A DNA stretch of 64,000 nt from positions 496,001 through 560,000 of the forward strand of contig NZ_VLLL01000006.1 in assembly GCF_007994225.1 (NCBI RefSeq), written 5' to 3'. This DNA is from Stackebrandtia albiflava (GTDB lineage: Bacteria > Actinomycetota > Actinomycetes > Mycobacteriales > Micromonosporaceae). Below the pieces are notes generated by a model. The model was not told the origin of the DNA. It made no database searches and saw nothing but the letters and a program-made list of their open reading frames with translations. Within the stretch, counting starts at the first letter, position 1, and every line of letters starts with the position of its first letter. The position numbers and the translations under genes were made by a program. This document shows positions 33,742-42,720 of this stretch, in pieces.

Positions 33742-35651
33742 GCCAGCGAGGCCCGATGGGCGCCCAGGGCGCGCCCGGCAGCAAGCCCATGAACTTCGGG
33801 CCCTCCGCGGTCCGGTTGTCGAAGCGGCTGCGCCCCGAGGGTGGCCGGCTGGTCGCCGTGATCGCGATGGGCGTCATCAGTGTGGCGCTCATGGTGATCG
33901 GCCCGTACCTGCTGGGTGAGGCCACCAACGTCATCTTCGACGGCGTCATCAGTTCCGGCCTGCCCGCCGGCGTGAGCCAGCAGGAGGTCGTCGAGGGATT
34001 GCGCGCCGCTGGCGACGACGCGCAGGCCGACCTGCTCAGCGGGATGAACCTGACGCCCGGCCAGGGCATCGACTTCACCGCGTTGAGCCGCATCCTGACG
34101 TTCACGCTGATCCTGTACATCGTGTCGGCGTTGTTCGGTTGGCTCCAGGCGTACCTCCTGAACGGGGTGACGCAGCGGACCGTGTTCCGGCTCCGCGACG
34201 ACGTGGAGGCGAAGCTCAACCGGCTGCCGCTGTCCTACTTCGACGACATGCCGCGCGGTGAGGTGCTGAGCCGCGTCACCAACGACATCGACAACATCCA
34301 GCAGACGCTCCAGCAGTCGATGAGCCAGATCCTGACCTCGCTGCTGACCGTGCTCGGTGTGCTGGTCATGATGTTCGTGACCTCGCCGCTGCTGGCGGTG
34401 GTCGCGCTGGTGACGATCCCGGCGACCGTGGGCGTCACCGTCGTCATCGCGAAACGCTCCCAGAAGCTCTTCGTATCACAGTGGACGACCACAGGGAAGC
34501 TCAACGCCCGCATCGAGGAGGCGTACACCGGCCACGCGCTGGTGAAGGTCTTCGGGCGGCAGAAGGAGGTGCGGGAACTGTTCGACACCGAGAACGACGA
34601 ACTGTACCGCTCCAGCTTCGGCGCCCAGTTCGTCTCGGGCATCATCATGCCCGCGATGATGTTCATCGGAAACCTGGTGTACGTGGTCATCGCGGTGGTC
34701 GGCGGCCTGCAGGTCGCGTCGGGAACGATGTCGCTGGGCGCGGTGCAGGCGTTCATCCAGTACTCGCGCCAGTTCACGCAACCGTTGAGCCAGTTGGGTT
34801 CCATGGCGAACGTCCTCCAGTCGGGCGTCGCGTCGAGCGAACGGGTCCACGAACTGCTGGACGCCGAGGAGCAGTCGCCCGACCCGGCCGCACCGACGCG
34901 CCCCGAACGGGTCGCGGGCCGGTTGACCTTCGAGGACGTCCGGTTCGGGTACCGGCCCGACGCGCCGCTCATCACCGACATGAACCTGTCGGTGTCACCC
35001 GGTCAGACCATCGCGATCGTCGGGCCGACCGGCGCGGGCAAGACCACCCTGGTGAACCTGATCATGCGGTTCTACGAGCTCGACGGCGGCCGGATCAGGC
35101 TGGACGGCGTCGACATCACCGACATGACCCGCGACGAACTGCGCGGCAACACCGGCATGGTGTTGCAGGACGCGTGGCTGTTCTCCGGGACGATCCGCGA
35201 GAACATCCGGTACGGCAGGCTGACGGCCACCGACGAGGAGGTGGAGGCCGCCGCCAGGGCGACCTTCGTCGACCGGTTCGTGCGGTCGCTGCCGGACGGC
35301 TACGACACCGTCCTCGACGACGAGGGGTCCAACATCAGTGTCGGTGAGAAACAGCTCCTCACCATCGCGCGGGCGTTCCTGGCGCAACCCAACGTGCTGA
35401 TCCTGGACGAGGCGACCAGTTCGGTGGACACCCGCACGGAGGTGCTGGTGCAGCAGGCCATGAACGCGTTGCGCGCCGACCGGACCAGCTTCGTCATCGC
35501 GCACCGGCTCAGCACCATCCGCAACGCCGACCGGATCCTGGTGATGCGCGACGGCGGCATCGTCGAGCAGGGCGACCACGAGGAACTGTTGGCCGCCCGC
35601 GGCGCGTACTTCGACCTGTACACCACCCAGCTCACCGCGGCGGTGGACTGA
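33738..35651 (+). CDS. ABC exporter half-transporter, catalytic-site subunit
   Basis: 637 residues with a short Gly/Pro-rich N-terminus, a six-helix membrane domain with an extended loop after helix 1, and an ATP-binding domain. Walker A GPTGAGKTT and Walker B VLILDEATSSVDTRTE are canonical. The signature is NISVGEKQLL in place of LSGGQ. That altered signature would face the degenerate Walker B of the partner, so the two defects fall in the same nucleotide site and the other site is intact. ATG overlaps the partner's stop, with GGAGGA upstream. Confidence 0.93.
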   Translation: MSQRGPMGAQGAPGSKPMNFGPSAVRLSKRLRPEGGRLVAVIAMGVISVALMVIGPYLLGEATNVIFDGVISSGLPAGVSQQEVVEGLRAAGDDAQADLLSGMNLTPGQGIDFTALSRILTFTLILYIVSALFGWLQAYLLNGVTQRTVFRLRDDVEAKLNRLPLSYFDDMPRGEVLSRVTNDIDNIQQTLQQSMSQILTSLLTVLGVLVMMFVTSPLLAVVALVTIPATVGVTVVIAKRSQKLFVSQWTTTGKLNARIEEAYTGHALVKVFGRQKEVRELFDTENDELYRSSFGAQFVSGIIMPAMMFIGNLVYVVIAVVGGLQVASGTMSLGAVQAFIQYSRQFTQPLSQLGSMANVLQSGVASSERVHELLDAEEQSPDPAAPTRPERVAGRLTFEDVRFGYRPDAPLITDMNLSVSPGQTIAIVGPTGAGKTTLVNLIMRFYELDGGRIRLDGVDITDMTRDELRGNTGMVLQDAWLFSGTIRENIRYGRLTATDEEVEAAARATFVDRFVRSLPDGYDTVLDDEGSNISVGEKQLLTIARAFLAQPNVLILDEATSSVDTRTEVLVQQAMNALRADRTSFVIAHRLSTIRNADRILVMRDGGIVEQGDHEELLAARGAYFDLYTTQLTAAVD

Positions 35652-35669
35652 CGCGCGAGGGAACACGAT

Positions 35670-35700
35670 GGAACGGGCGGTCCGGTGGGCCGCCCGTTCC
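35670..35700 (+). terminator. Terminator of the ABC exporter operon
   Basis: An 11-bp perfect stem (GGAACGGGCGG / CCGCCCGTTCC) with a 9-nt loop, 19 bp after the operon's last stop codon. Confidence 0.8.
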
Positions 35701-35792
35701 GCCGTGCCCGGCCGGTTCACCGGTGTGAAGGGGCGCCACCGGCTGGGCCGTTCCCGGGATCGGTGGCGTTGATCGTCACGTACCCGGGCCGG

Positions 35793-36248
35793 TCACAGTT
35801 CCAGTTCGCCGAGGTGCTGGTCGGCGACGACCTCGCCGGTCGGCCGGAAACCCATCCGCAGGTAGAACTCCTCCGGGCCGCCCTCGCCGCGTGCCCACAG
35901 CACGGTCAGCGTCTTCTCGCCCCGGCGGCGCGCCTCCGCCGCGACGGCCTCGACGGCGAACCGGCCGACGCCCTTCTTCTGGTGTCCGGGTGAGACGTTG
36001 AGCCGCCAGATCCCGCACCGGAACGCCCGTACCGGTGAATCAGGGTCGAAGCCCGCCATCAGGAAACCGGCCGGGACGCCGTCGGCGTAGACCAGCCGGG
36101 GCCAGGCGGTCTCGGGGTTCACGTACGCCTCCGCGAGCGACTGCGTGACGGGTGCGACGAACGCCTCCTGTGCGGGGGTGACGTGGACGCCGAAGGCGTC
36201 GGCGATGTTGTCGCGGGTGATGACGCGCAGTTCCAGTGTCGGTGACAT
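35793..36248 (-). CDS. GNAT family N-acetyltransferase
   Basis: 151 residues. LRVITRDNIADAFGVHVTPA opens the domain. The acetyl-CoA-binding beta4-alpha3 element is WRLNVSPGHQKKGVGRFAVE, with the Q/R-x2-G-x-G/A pattern as QKKGVG. The C-terminal FYLRMGFRPTGEVV is the usual GNAT ending. It resembles spermidine/diamine acetyltransferases (PaiA/BltD group), but the substrate is unproven. TAGCCT lies 6 nt before the ATG, indicating leaderless transcription. Confidence 0.88.
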   Translation of the reverse strand: MSPTLELRVITRDNIADAFGVHVTPAQEAFVAPVTQSLAEAYVNPETAWPRLVYADGVPAGFLMAGFDPDSPVRAFRCGIWRLNVSPGHQKKGVGRFAVEAVAAEARRRGEKTLTVLWARGEGGPEEFYLRMGFRPTGEVVADQHLGELEL

Positions 36249-36254
36249 CCGGGG

Positions 36255-36260
36255 AGGCTA
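36255..36260 (-). promoter_or_regulatory. Leaderless -10 (TAGCCT) for the GNAT gene
   Basis: TAGCCT-CCCCGG-ATG on the minus strand, with no ribosome-binding site. Confidence 0.42.
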
Positions 36261-36432
36261 ACGACCCGGTGTGACACCTTCGCGCCGAAGGAGCGCCCGC
36301 CACAGACCTCACTCCACAATGGATGGCAGCGGGGTTGGTCTTGACGTCGTACCCTGGTGCGTCACCGCACGGGAACCGGGGATCACGGCGATCGGCGACC
36401 GCGCGTGCCCGAATCACGTCTGTGGAGCCGAT

Positions 36433-37668
36433 ATGTCCGCCACACCCCTCGACCCGTCAGCGCCGGTGCCCTCGGTCCCGTTGCGCCTCAACCGGGGCTT
36501 CAGTGTCCTGTGTGCGCACCGCGTCGTGTCGGCTCTCACCAGGTCGGTGGCCGACGTCGCCTGTCCCATCGTGGTGTTCGACCTGACCGGTTCGATGGCG
36601 TACGCGGGAATGCTGGCGGCGGCCCAGCTCCTCGTCACGGCGGGCATGATGCTGCCCGCCGGGACCATGGCCGGCCGAGGTGGCTGGCGGTGGATCGCGA
36701 CGACGGCGGACATGGCGCGGGGCGGGATGTTCGTCGGCGTAGCGGTGTCGTTGACCACCGGTGTCGGCGACGCGTGGTTCGTGTCAGCTGCCGCACTCGT
36801 CAACGCCGTGGCCGGTGCACTGCTTCGGCCGTACCTGGACGACGCGGTCACGACGTCGGTGCCCACGTCCCAGGCGTCGGTCGCCCGCGCCCGGATCAGG
36901 TCGCGGGTCCTCGCGGCGGCGCTGGCGGGGATGCCGTTGGGCGGCGCGTTGCTGGTGTGGGGCGGGGCGGTGCCGTTCCTGTTCGCGGGGGTCGCATACC
37001 TGGTGGCCGCTTCGGCGTTGGCGTCCGTCCGCCGGCCGGTGGCCGCCACGGGACGGGCCCGGCCCGGGTTCCGCGACGTGAGGGCGGGCGTGCGGCTCCT
37101 GCTGTCGTCGAGTTATCCGGCGAGCATGTTCGGGTACGCGATGTTCGTCAACGTCACACTCGCGAGCCTGCCGTTGGCGCTCATCGCGGCACTTCACGGG
37201 TACGGGGCCGGGCCGGCGCTGATCGGTGTGCTCCTGGTGCCGTCCGGTGTGGCGGGCATCTGTGGGTCGCTCGCAGGACCGCGCATCGTGGCGCGGGTGC
37301 GGCCGGAACGGGTGATGTTGTCGACGGCGTTCACGCTGCCGTTGCTGGCCGCGTTGATCGGTGTGCTGCCCGGCAGGTATCCGACCGCGGCGATGGTGGC
37401 GGTGCTGGTCTTCGCCGTCGCACCGTTCAACGTGCTGTTCCTGACGTTCGTCACGGGCGCGGTCCCGCCCGAGTTGCGGGCCGAGGTATCGGTGGCGACC
37501 CGGTTCGTCGCTCGACTGACGCAGCCGCTCGGTCCGTTGCTCGCCGGTTTCGGCGTGGCGATCTTCGGGGACCTGTGGACGTTCCTGTTCATCGCCGCGG
37601 CCGGTCTGCTCGCCGCGCCCATGCTGTTGAGCCGCCACATCGGGTTCATCCGCACGGTCGCCAGGTGA
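36433..37668 (+). CDS. MFS transporter (12 helices, EntS/MefA-like)
   Basis: 411 residues with about 12 hydrophobic helices. Features are RGFSVLCAHRVVSALTRSVAD, a central cytoplasmic loop ending SVRRPVAATGRARPGFRDV, then ARVRPERVMLSTAF and a C-terminal half with GAVPPELRAEVSVATRFVAR. That last motif is shared with macrolide/enterobactin-type exporters. The substrate is unknown. A weak GGAG precedes the ATG. The PadR gene starts 112 bp downstream behind its own operator. Confidence 0.8.
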   Translation: MSATPLDPSAPVPSVPLRLNRGFSVLCAHRVVSALTRSVADVACPIVVFDLTGSMAYAGMLAAAQLLVTAGMMLPAGTMAGRGGWRWIATTADMARGGMFVGVAVSLTTGVGDAWFVSAAALVNAVAGALLRPYLDDAVTTSVPTSQASVARARIRSRVLAAALAGMPLGGALLVWGGAVPFLFAGVAYLVAASALASVRRPVAATGRARPGFRDVRAGVRLLLSSSYPASMFGYAMFVNVTLASLPLALIAALHGYGAGPALIGVLLVPSGVAGICGSLAGPRIVARVRPERVMLSTAFTLPLLAALIGVLPGRYPTAAMVAVLVFAVAPFNVLFLTFVTGAVPPELRAEVSVATRFVARLTQPLGPLLAGFGVAIFGDLWTFLFIAAAGLLAAPMLLSRHIGFIRTVAR

Positions 37669-37739
37669 GTCACTTCCGCACTGGTCTCCGTCGTTGGGGA
37701 GTCGTTGCGGATCGGCGGGCGAACGGTTATGCTCGTACA

Positions 37740-37763
37740 CGTATACTCGTCCACGAATATACG
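37740..37763 (+). promoter_or_regulatory. PadR-type operator (inverted repeat)
   Basis: CGTATACTCG-TCCA-CGAATATACG is a 24-bp inverted repeat with 9 of 10 positions matching per arm, 17 bp upstream of the PadR start. An additional TACACGTATA overlaps the left arm. It is likely the autoregulatory site. Confidence 0.72.
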
Positions 37764-37780
37764 GAAGCGAGGTGGTTGAG

Positions 37781-38428
37781 GTGGCGAAGCGGCGCAAGGT
37801 CGCGAACCTGCTGGGCCTGGCGGTGCTGTCGGTACTCGTCCACCGCCCGATGCACCCGTACGAGATAGCGGGCGCACTACGCGGCTGGGGCAAGGAGTCC
37901 GACATCCCGGTCAAGTGGGGCTCGCTGTACTCCGTGGTGCAGAACCTCGCCAAACACGGTTTCATCGAGGTCGCCGGCACCACCCGGGAGGGCAACCGGC
38001 CGGAACGCACCAGTTACCGCATCACCGACGCCGGCATGGCCGAGATGTCCGACTGGACCCGCGAACTGCTCTCCACCGCCGAGCGGGAGGCGCCCCGGTT
38101 CCGGGTCGGCCTGTCGGTCATGGCGGCGCTGCCACCCGACGAGGTCGCCACACTGCTCACCGACCGGATCACCGCGCTCGACGCGCAGATCACCGCCCTC
38201 CGGGAGGAACTCGACACCAATCGCGAAGCCGTGCCCCGGCTGTTCCTCATCGAGAACGAGTACGACCTCGCGAGATTCGAGGCCGAGGCGGACTGGATGC
38301 GCCGACTGCGCGACGAACTCACCACCGGAACCTTCCCCGGCCTGGCCGACTGGCGGGCCTTCCACGGAGACAACACCATGCCGCAGGCATACCGGGAACT
38401 CGCGGAAAGGAACATCGCACCCGAATGA
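37781..38428 (+). CDS. PadR family transcriptional regulator
   Basis: 215 residues. The PadR winged helix is ANLLGLAVLSVLVHRPMHPYEI, VKWGSLYSVVQNLAKHGFIE, then ERTSYRITDAGMAEM. A longer helical C-terminal dimerisation domain (Vir-type) is also present. GTG at 37781 was chosen because AKRRKVANLLGLA is the conserved start; GTG at 37772 is possible. The palindrome upstream suggests autorepression. The FAD monooxygenase 222 bp downstream is a plausible target, in the same direction. Confidence 0.9.
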   Translation: MAKRRKVANLLGLAVLSVLVHRPMHPYEIAGALRGWGKESDIPVKWGSLYSVVQNLAKHGFIEVAGTTREGNRPERTSYRITDAGMAEMSDWTRELLSTAEREAPRFRVGLSVMAALPPDEVATLLTDRITALDAQITALREELDTNREAVPRLFLIENEYDLARFEAEADWMRRLRDELTTGTFPGLADWRAFHGDNTMPQAYRELAERNIAPE

Positions 38429-38650
38429 CGGCCCGGCGGGGGTGCGGCAACACCCACCGCCGAGCCCTACCCCGAACCGGCGACCACGCGGACGCGACCC
38501 CGGCCCGAAGGCGACAATCACGAGGATAACCGGGTCGACGCCGCGGGGGATCACGCGACGACGACCGGGCCACGCGTTCCGTGCGTGCCCGTCGGCGTCC
38601 GGGATCCCTCCGCCGGTTCGTGTCACCACCGACACGAACAGGAGACAACC

Positions 38651-39847
38651 ATGGCGAAGAAGATCCGGACCGCCGCCGTCATCGGCGGCGGCATCGCGGG
38701 ACCCGTCACCGCGGCCGCACTGTGCCGCGCGGGCATCGAGGCCACCGTCTACGACGCCTACCCGGGACCCGCCGAGGGGCTCGGCGGCACACTCGCCCTC
38801 GCCCCGAACGGGCTCGCGGCACTCGACATCGTCGGCGCCGCAGAAGGAGTACGACGTATCGGCCTGCCGCTCGGCCGTATGGCGATGAGCATCGGCGAAC
38901 GCAGACGGTTCACCCTGCCCCACCCCGACGACATCGGGCCGCTGCAACTGGTCCACCGCGCCGAACTGCACGAGGTGTTGCGGGACGCCGCGACCGCCGC
39001 CGGAGTCCGGTTCGTATACGGGAAGCGCCTCACCGGCGCCTCCGAAGAACCCGACCGGGTCACCGCGCGGTTCGCCGACGGCACCACCGCGACCGCCGCC
39101 GTCCTGATCGGGGCGGACGGTGTCCACTCCACCGTGCGCGGGCTCATCGACCCCGCCGCGCCCACCGCCGACTACACCGGCTACCTCGGATTCGAGGCGG
39201 TGTCCGATCACGAGGTGCCGGACGAACCCGGCACCATGACCTTCGCGTTCGGCAGCCGGGCGTACTACCTGTACTGGCGGGAACCTGGCGGCGGCACCCG
39301 CTGGGGCATGAACCTGCCGTGGCCCACCGCCATGTCGAGTGTGGAGGCACGGGCGAAGGGGGACGCCGAGTGGCTGCGGATCCTCCGCGACGTCTACGGG
39401 GACGAGTCGCCCGGCGGGGCACTGGTCCGCAGCATCCGGCCCGGCTCACTGCACGGCGTCGGCGGCGTGCACATCCTCATGCGGGTGCCCCGTTGGCATC
39501 GGGGACGCATGGTGCTGGTCGGGGACGCGGTTCACGTGCCGTCCAACAGTTCCGGGCAGGGCGCGTCCCTGGCGATCGAGAGCGGCGTCCAGGTGGCGCG
39601 GTGCCTGCGGGACATCGACGACGTGGGCGAGGCGTTCCGGGTGTACGAGCGGCTGCGACGCTCCCGTGTGGAGGGTGTCGCGGCGCGGGCGGCGCGGATC
39701 AACCGGCGCAAGGCACCCGGCCGGGTCGCCAGGGCGATGATGCCCCTGCTGATGCCGATGCTGGTGCGGACCGCGATGAACCCGGAGAAGACCACCGCAC
39801 CCGAACAGCGCTACCGCATCGACTGGGCCACCCCCGTCACCACCTGA
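38651..39847 (+). CDS. FAD-dependent monooxygenase (PHBH/aromatic hydroxylase family)
   Basis: 398 residues. The N-terminal Rossmann motif is TAAVIGGGIAGPVTAAALCRAG. The DG motif is VLIGADGVHSTVRGL, with Asp-Gly contacting FAD and NADPH. The GD motif is RMVLVGDAVHVPSNSSGQGASLAIESG. All three are intact, so it is probably active on an aromatic or polyketide-like substrate. GGAGACAACC precedes the ATG. It may be controlled by the upstream PadR. It is immediately followed by copy B of the dispersed repeat. Confidence 0.9.
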   Translation: MAKKIRTAAVIGGGIAGPVTAAALCRAGIEATVYDAYPGPAEGLGGTLALAPNGLAALDIVGAAEGVRRIGLPLGRMAMSIGERRRFTLPHPDDIGPLQLVHRAELHEVLRDAATAAGVRFVYGKRLTGASEEPDRVTARFADGTTATAAVLIGADGVHSTVRGLIDPAAPTADYTGYLGFEAVSDHEVPDEPGTMTFAFGSRAYYLYWREPGGGTRWGMNLPWPTAMSSVEARAKGDAEWLRILRDVYGDESPGGALVRSIRPGSLHGVGGVHILMRVPRWHRGRMVLVGDAVHVPSNSSGQGASLAIESGVQVARCLRDIDDVGEAFRVYERLRRSRVEGVAARAARINRRKAPGRVARAMMPLLMPMLVRTAMNPEKTTAPEQRYRIDWATPVTT

Positions 39848-39867
39848 CCCTCCCCCTCTTCTTGCCG

Positions 39868-39970
39868 CCTTGGGTGGCCTGGGGCCCATCGACATGCCTC
39901 GAATCGGGCGGTATGTCCGATTTTTCCCGGGCTCCTGGCCACCCAAGCCGGGCCTCAGACCACCCAAGCC
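39868..39970 (+). repeat. Dispersed hairpin repeat, copy B
   Basis: It begins CCTTGGGTGGCCTGGGGCCC. The core has ATCGACATGCCTCGAATC and TATGTCCGATTT, and the ends are two units, one degenerate (GGCTCCTGGCCACCCAAGCC) and one near-consensus (GGGCCTCAGACCACCCAAGC). It has the same architecture as copies A and C and lies between the monooxygenase stop and the corA promoter region. Confidence 0.85.
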
Positions 39971-40096
39971 GGAATGGGTGGTGCGGCCGGGGGCCGGTGG
40001 CGTGCGGGCGGTCTGTGCCGCGGGTGCGGGGCGGCGCTAACGTCTCGGATGTCACCGGAACACCGGCCGGTGCGGTGTGAGCGGAGAGAACGGCAC

Positions 40097-41329
40097 ATGG
40101 GCATGTTCGACAAGGTGAGTGCGTGGTGGCGGGAGCGCGACGCGCCGGAAGTGGTGTCACGGCTGACCCGCAGGCGATCCGCCGCCGACGAGCCGTCACC
40201 GGCCGCGATGGCCCGCGCCCGGCTCGCCCACCTCCCGGAACCACCGGCCACTGTGGAAGCACATGCGGACGACGACGCGGTCGTGGACAACGCCGTCTAC
40301 GCCGACGGCACCCGGATCGACCCGGAGACACTGGAGCAGACCTACGAACTGGTCCGGGAACGTCACGGCTTCGGCTGGATCGGCCTCTACCGGCCCGACC
40401 GCGCCGACGTCGAGTCCATCGCCGCCGAGTTCGGCCTCCACGAACTCGCCGTGGAGGACGCCCTCGAGGCGCACCAACGCCCGAAACTCGAACGCTACGG
40501 CGACACACTGTTCATCGTGCTGCGGCCCGCCCGCTACGTCGATCCCACCGAGGTGGTCGAGGTCGGTGAACTGCACGTGTTCGTGGGCCGCGACTTCGTC
40601 GTCACCATCCGGCACTCCGAGACCCCCGACCTGCGGCCGGTCCGCCGCCGCCTGGAGGAGTCGCCCGACCTACTGCGCCTCGGCCCGGAATCGGTGCTGT
40701 ACGCCGTACTCGACCAGATCGTCGACGACTACGCGCCCGTCCTGCGCGGTGTCGCCGACGACATCGACGAGATCGAGACCCAGGTGTTCGAGGGCGACGC
40801 CGAGGTGTCCCGGCGGATCTACCAACTCGGCCGGGAGGTCATCGAGTTCCGGCGGGCCGTCGTCCCGCTCACCGACGTGTTCGCCGCCCTGCGTTCCGGC
40901 TTCGACAAGTACAAGGTGGACCTCGAACTGCAACGGCTGCTGCGGGACGTTGAGGACCACACGGTCCGGGTGGTCGAACGACTCGACGCCTTCCGGGAAC
41001 TGTTGAACAACATGCTCACCGTCAACGCGGCCGTCGTCGGGCAGCGCCAGAACGAGGAGATGCGCCGGCTCACCGAGGCCAGTCTCGCCCAGAACGAGGA
41101 GATGCGGCGCTTGTCGGAGGCGAGCCTGGCGCAGAACGAGGAGGTCAAGAAGATCTCGGCGTGGGCGGCGATCCTGTTCGCGCCGACACTGGTCGGCACC
41201 GTGTACGGCATGAACTTCGACCACATGCCGGAACTCCACTGGGTGGTCGGTTACCCGCTGGCCCTGGTCCTCATGGTCGGCGTCTCCGTCGGACTGCACC
41301 GCTTCATGAAGTGGCGCCGCTGGCTGTGA
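40097..41329 (+). CDS. corA: CorA family magnesium/cobalt transporter
   Basis: 410 residues. The cytoplasmic domain is followed by a long helix and two C-terminal membrane helices. The signature motif is VYGMNFDHMPEL: YGMN is exact and marks the pore mouth. The helix before it holds NEEMRRLTEASLAQNEEMRR, then LSEASLAQNEE, an in-frame duplication of a heptad-like NEEMRRL unit. CorA pentamers import Mg2+ or Co2+ (some members carry Zn2+). GGAGAG precedes the ATG. It ends 4 bp from the convergent DUF805 gene. Confidence 0.93.
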   Translation: MGMFDKVSAWWRERDAPEVVSRLTRRRSAADEPSPAAMARARLAHLPEPPATVEAHADDDAVVDNAVYADGTRIDPETLEQTYELVRERHGFGWIGLYRPDRADVESIAAEFGLHELAVEDALEAHQRPKLERYGDTLFIVLRPARYVDPTEVVEVGELHVFVGRDFVVTIRHSETPDLRPVRRRLEESPDLLRLGPESVLYAVLDQIVDDYAPVLRGVADDIDEIETQVFEGDAEVSRRIYQLGREVIEFRRAVVPLTDVFAALRSGFDKYKVDLELQRLLRDVEDHTVRVVERLDAFRELLNNMLTVNAAVVGQRQNEEMRRLTEASLAQNEEMRRLSEASLAQNEEVKKISAWAAILFAPTLVGTVYGMNFDHMPELHWVVGYPLALVLMVGVSVGLHRFMKWRRWL

Positions 41330-41333
41330 CGGT

Positions 41334-41801
41334 TCACCTGCCGGGGTTGCGGTCGAACCGGACACCGGCGGGCCTGGTCGGCTGCAGCGTCAGGATGAGC
41401 ATGATGAAGCCGCCGCAACCGGGGACCATCCCCAGCAGGATGAACCAGCCGGACAGGTCGGCGTCGTGCAACCGGCGGAACCCCAAGGCCAGGTTCGGCA
41501 CGATGGTCCCCAGCAGGTAGAGCATGAGCAGGAACATCAACAGCCCGGCGGGGAAGGTCAACTCGTCGTCGACACCGCCGTACCGGTTCGTCCCGGCGGT
41601 GGCGGCCTGAATGATCGTGGCCAGGATGGATCCACCGACGAGGATCAGGCCGTTGAGCAACGCGACCCACCAGTATTCGCTCCGGCTGGCGCGTCCGGAG
41701 AAGGTGGCGTACTTCTTGAAGAACCGTTTCACGGCGGTACCGAATGAGGCACCGGGGTGGGGCAGGTGAAGCGGAACCTCATGGGCATGAGGGAAAGTCA
41801 C
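41334..41801 (-). CDS. DUF805 family membrane protein
   Basis: 155 residues. FFKKYATFSGRASRSEYWWVALLN is the diagnostic DUF805 start (Y-F-x-G-R-x-R-x-E-Y/F-W). The later GFRRLHDADLSGWFILLGM is the second conserved block. Four membrane helices are predicted by eye. The function is unknown. It starts with GTG, with TAGCAT 6 nt upstream (leaderless). Confidence 0.92.
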   Translation of the reverse strand: MTFPHAHEVPLHLPHPGASFGTAVKRFFKKYATFSGRASRSEYWWVALLNGLILVGGSILATIIQAATAGTNRYGGVDDELTFPAGLLMFLLMLYLLGTIVPNLALGFRRLHDADLSGWFILLGMVPGCGGFIMLILTLQPTRPAGVRFDRNPGR

Positions 41802-41807
41802 CCCGCG

Positions 41808-41813
41808 ATGCTA
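41808..41813 (-). promoter_or_regulatory. Leaderless -10 (TAGCAT) for the DUF805 gene
   Basis: TAGCAT-CGCGGG-GTG on the minus strand. Confidence 0.42.
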
Positions 41814-41855
41814 GTGCCCCCGTGGTGACCGCGCAACGCCTGACACCCTCCACAG

Positions 41856-42371
41856 TCACCACGCGGGACGGTGCCCGGTCGGTAGTGGGTATGGCCGGTG
41901 CGTGGGTCGGTACGGCGGGGTGGTGGTTCGGGCGGGCGGTGCGACGGTGCCGGTGGCCGTTCGGGCGAGCCGCTGGATCGTGGCGGTGGCCGGGAAGGCG
42001 GCACTGGTCCTGACGGGCCGGGCGGGTGTCGGCGTGGTGGCCCCCGCATTCGCCGGGGTGGTGGGTCTGGTGAGTTCGTGCAGGGCTTTGGTGGCGTGGC
42101 GGAGTGTGCGGGTGTAGGTGGGTCGGTGTCTGCCTGCCGGGCGTTTGGGCGCGCGTGGGTAGACGACTCGGGAGAGGCTGGACAGGTAGTCGGTGGCCCA
42201 GAGGTAGGGGGCGCAGCCTCTTGTGCGGTGCCAGTGTTGGCCGCATTCGGTGCAGTGGCGGCGGAATGCGCGGCGGGCTGTTCGTTTGCCTGGTCCGTGG
42301 AGTGCGCGGATGCGTTCGGCCCGGGCGATCCGCGTGGTCTGTTGGTTACTGGTTATGCTGCACCATGACAT
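41856..42371 (-). CDS. Hypothetical Cys/His-rich accessory protein
   Basis: 171 residues. RRHCTECGQHWHRTRGCAPY carries Cys and His residues in a zinc-knuckle-like arrangement, followed by LWATDYLSSLSRVVYPRAP. The C-terminal 90 residues are Thr/Pro/Arg-rich and probably disordered or spurious. The sequence around it is unlike core genes of the window and lies next to a repeat array, so this looks like an accessory island. No family is recognised. Confidence 0.45.
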   Translation of the reverse strand: MSWCSITSNQQTTRIARAERIRALHGPGKRTARRAFRRHCTECGQHWHRTRGCAPYLWATDYLSSLSRVVYPRAPKRPAGRHRPTYTRTLRHATKALHELTRPTTPANAGATTPTPARPVRTSAAFPATATIQRLARTATGTVAPPARTTTPPYRPTHRPYPLPTGHRPAW

Positions 42372-42492
42372 GGCGAGAACCTCTAGCTTCTCGTTGTGTG
42401 GCGGCCCGGCTGCTCCAACAGCCCGGGTCGCCGTTTTCGTTACGTGGGTGTTGTGCGATGTCGTTCCGTGCTGTGGGTTCGGAGTCGGTCCG

Positions 42493-42706
42493 CTTGGTCC
42501 CCGCCCGGTGCCGCTTGGTCCCCGCCGTCTTGGTCCTCGTCGTCTTGGTCCCCGCCCGATGGCACTTGGTCCTCGTCCGGTGGACGGATGGCCGTCGTTT
42601 TAGGCGTTTTATGCCTGTTTGGTCTTACCGGTCGTGGACCAAGCACGACGTAGCAGGGACCAAGCGCACGATGGCGGGGACCAAGCACGACGTAGCGGGG
42701 ACCAAG
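42493..42706. repeat. Inverted array of CTTGGTCC / GGACCAAG repeats (21-bp period)
   Basis: Five CTTGGTCC units start at 42493, 42514, 42529, 42544 and 42565. After a ~70-bp spacer, four GACCAAG units start at 42637, 42658, 42679 and 42700, exactly 21 bp apart. The arms are mutual inverted complements; for example CTTGGTCCCCGCC at 42514 matches GGCGGGGACCAAG at 42673-42685. The whole can fold into alternative long hairpins. It fills the 349-bp gap (42372-42720) between two minus-strand genes. Confidence 0.85.
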
Positions 42707-42720
42707 CGGGTCGGGTGGGT

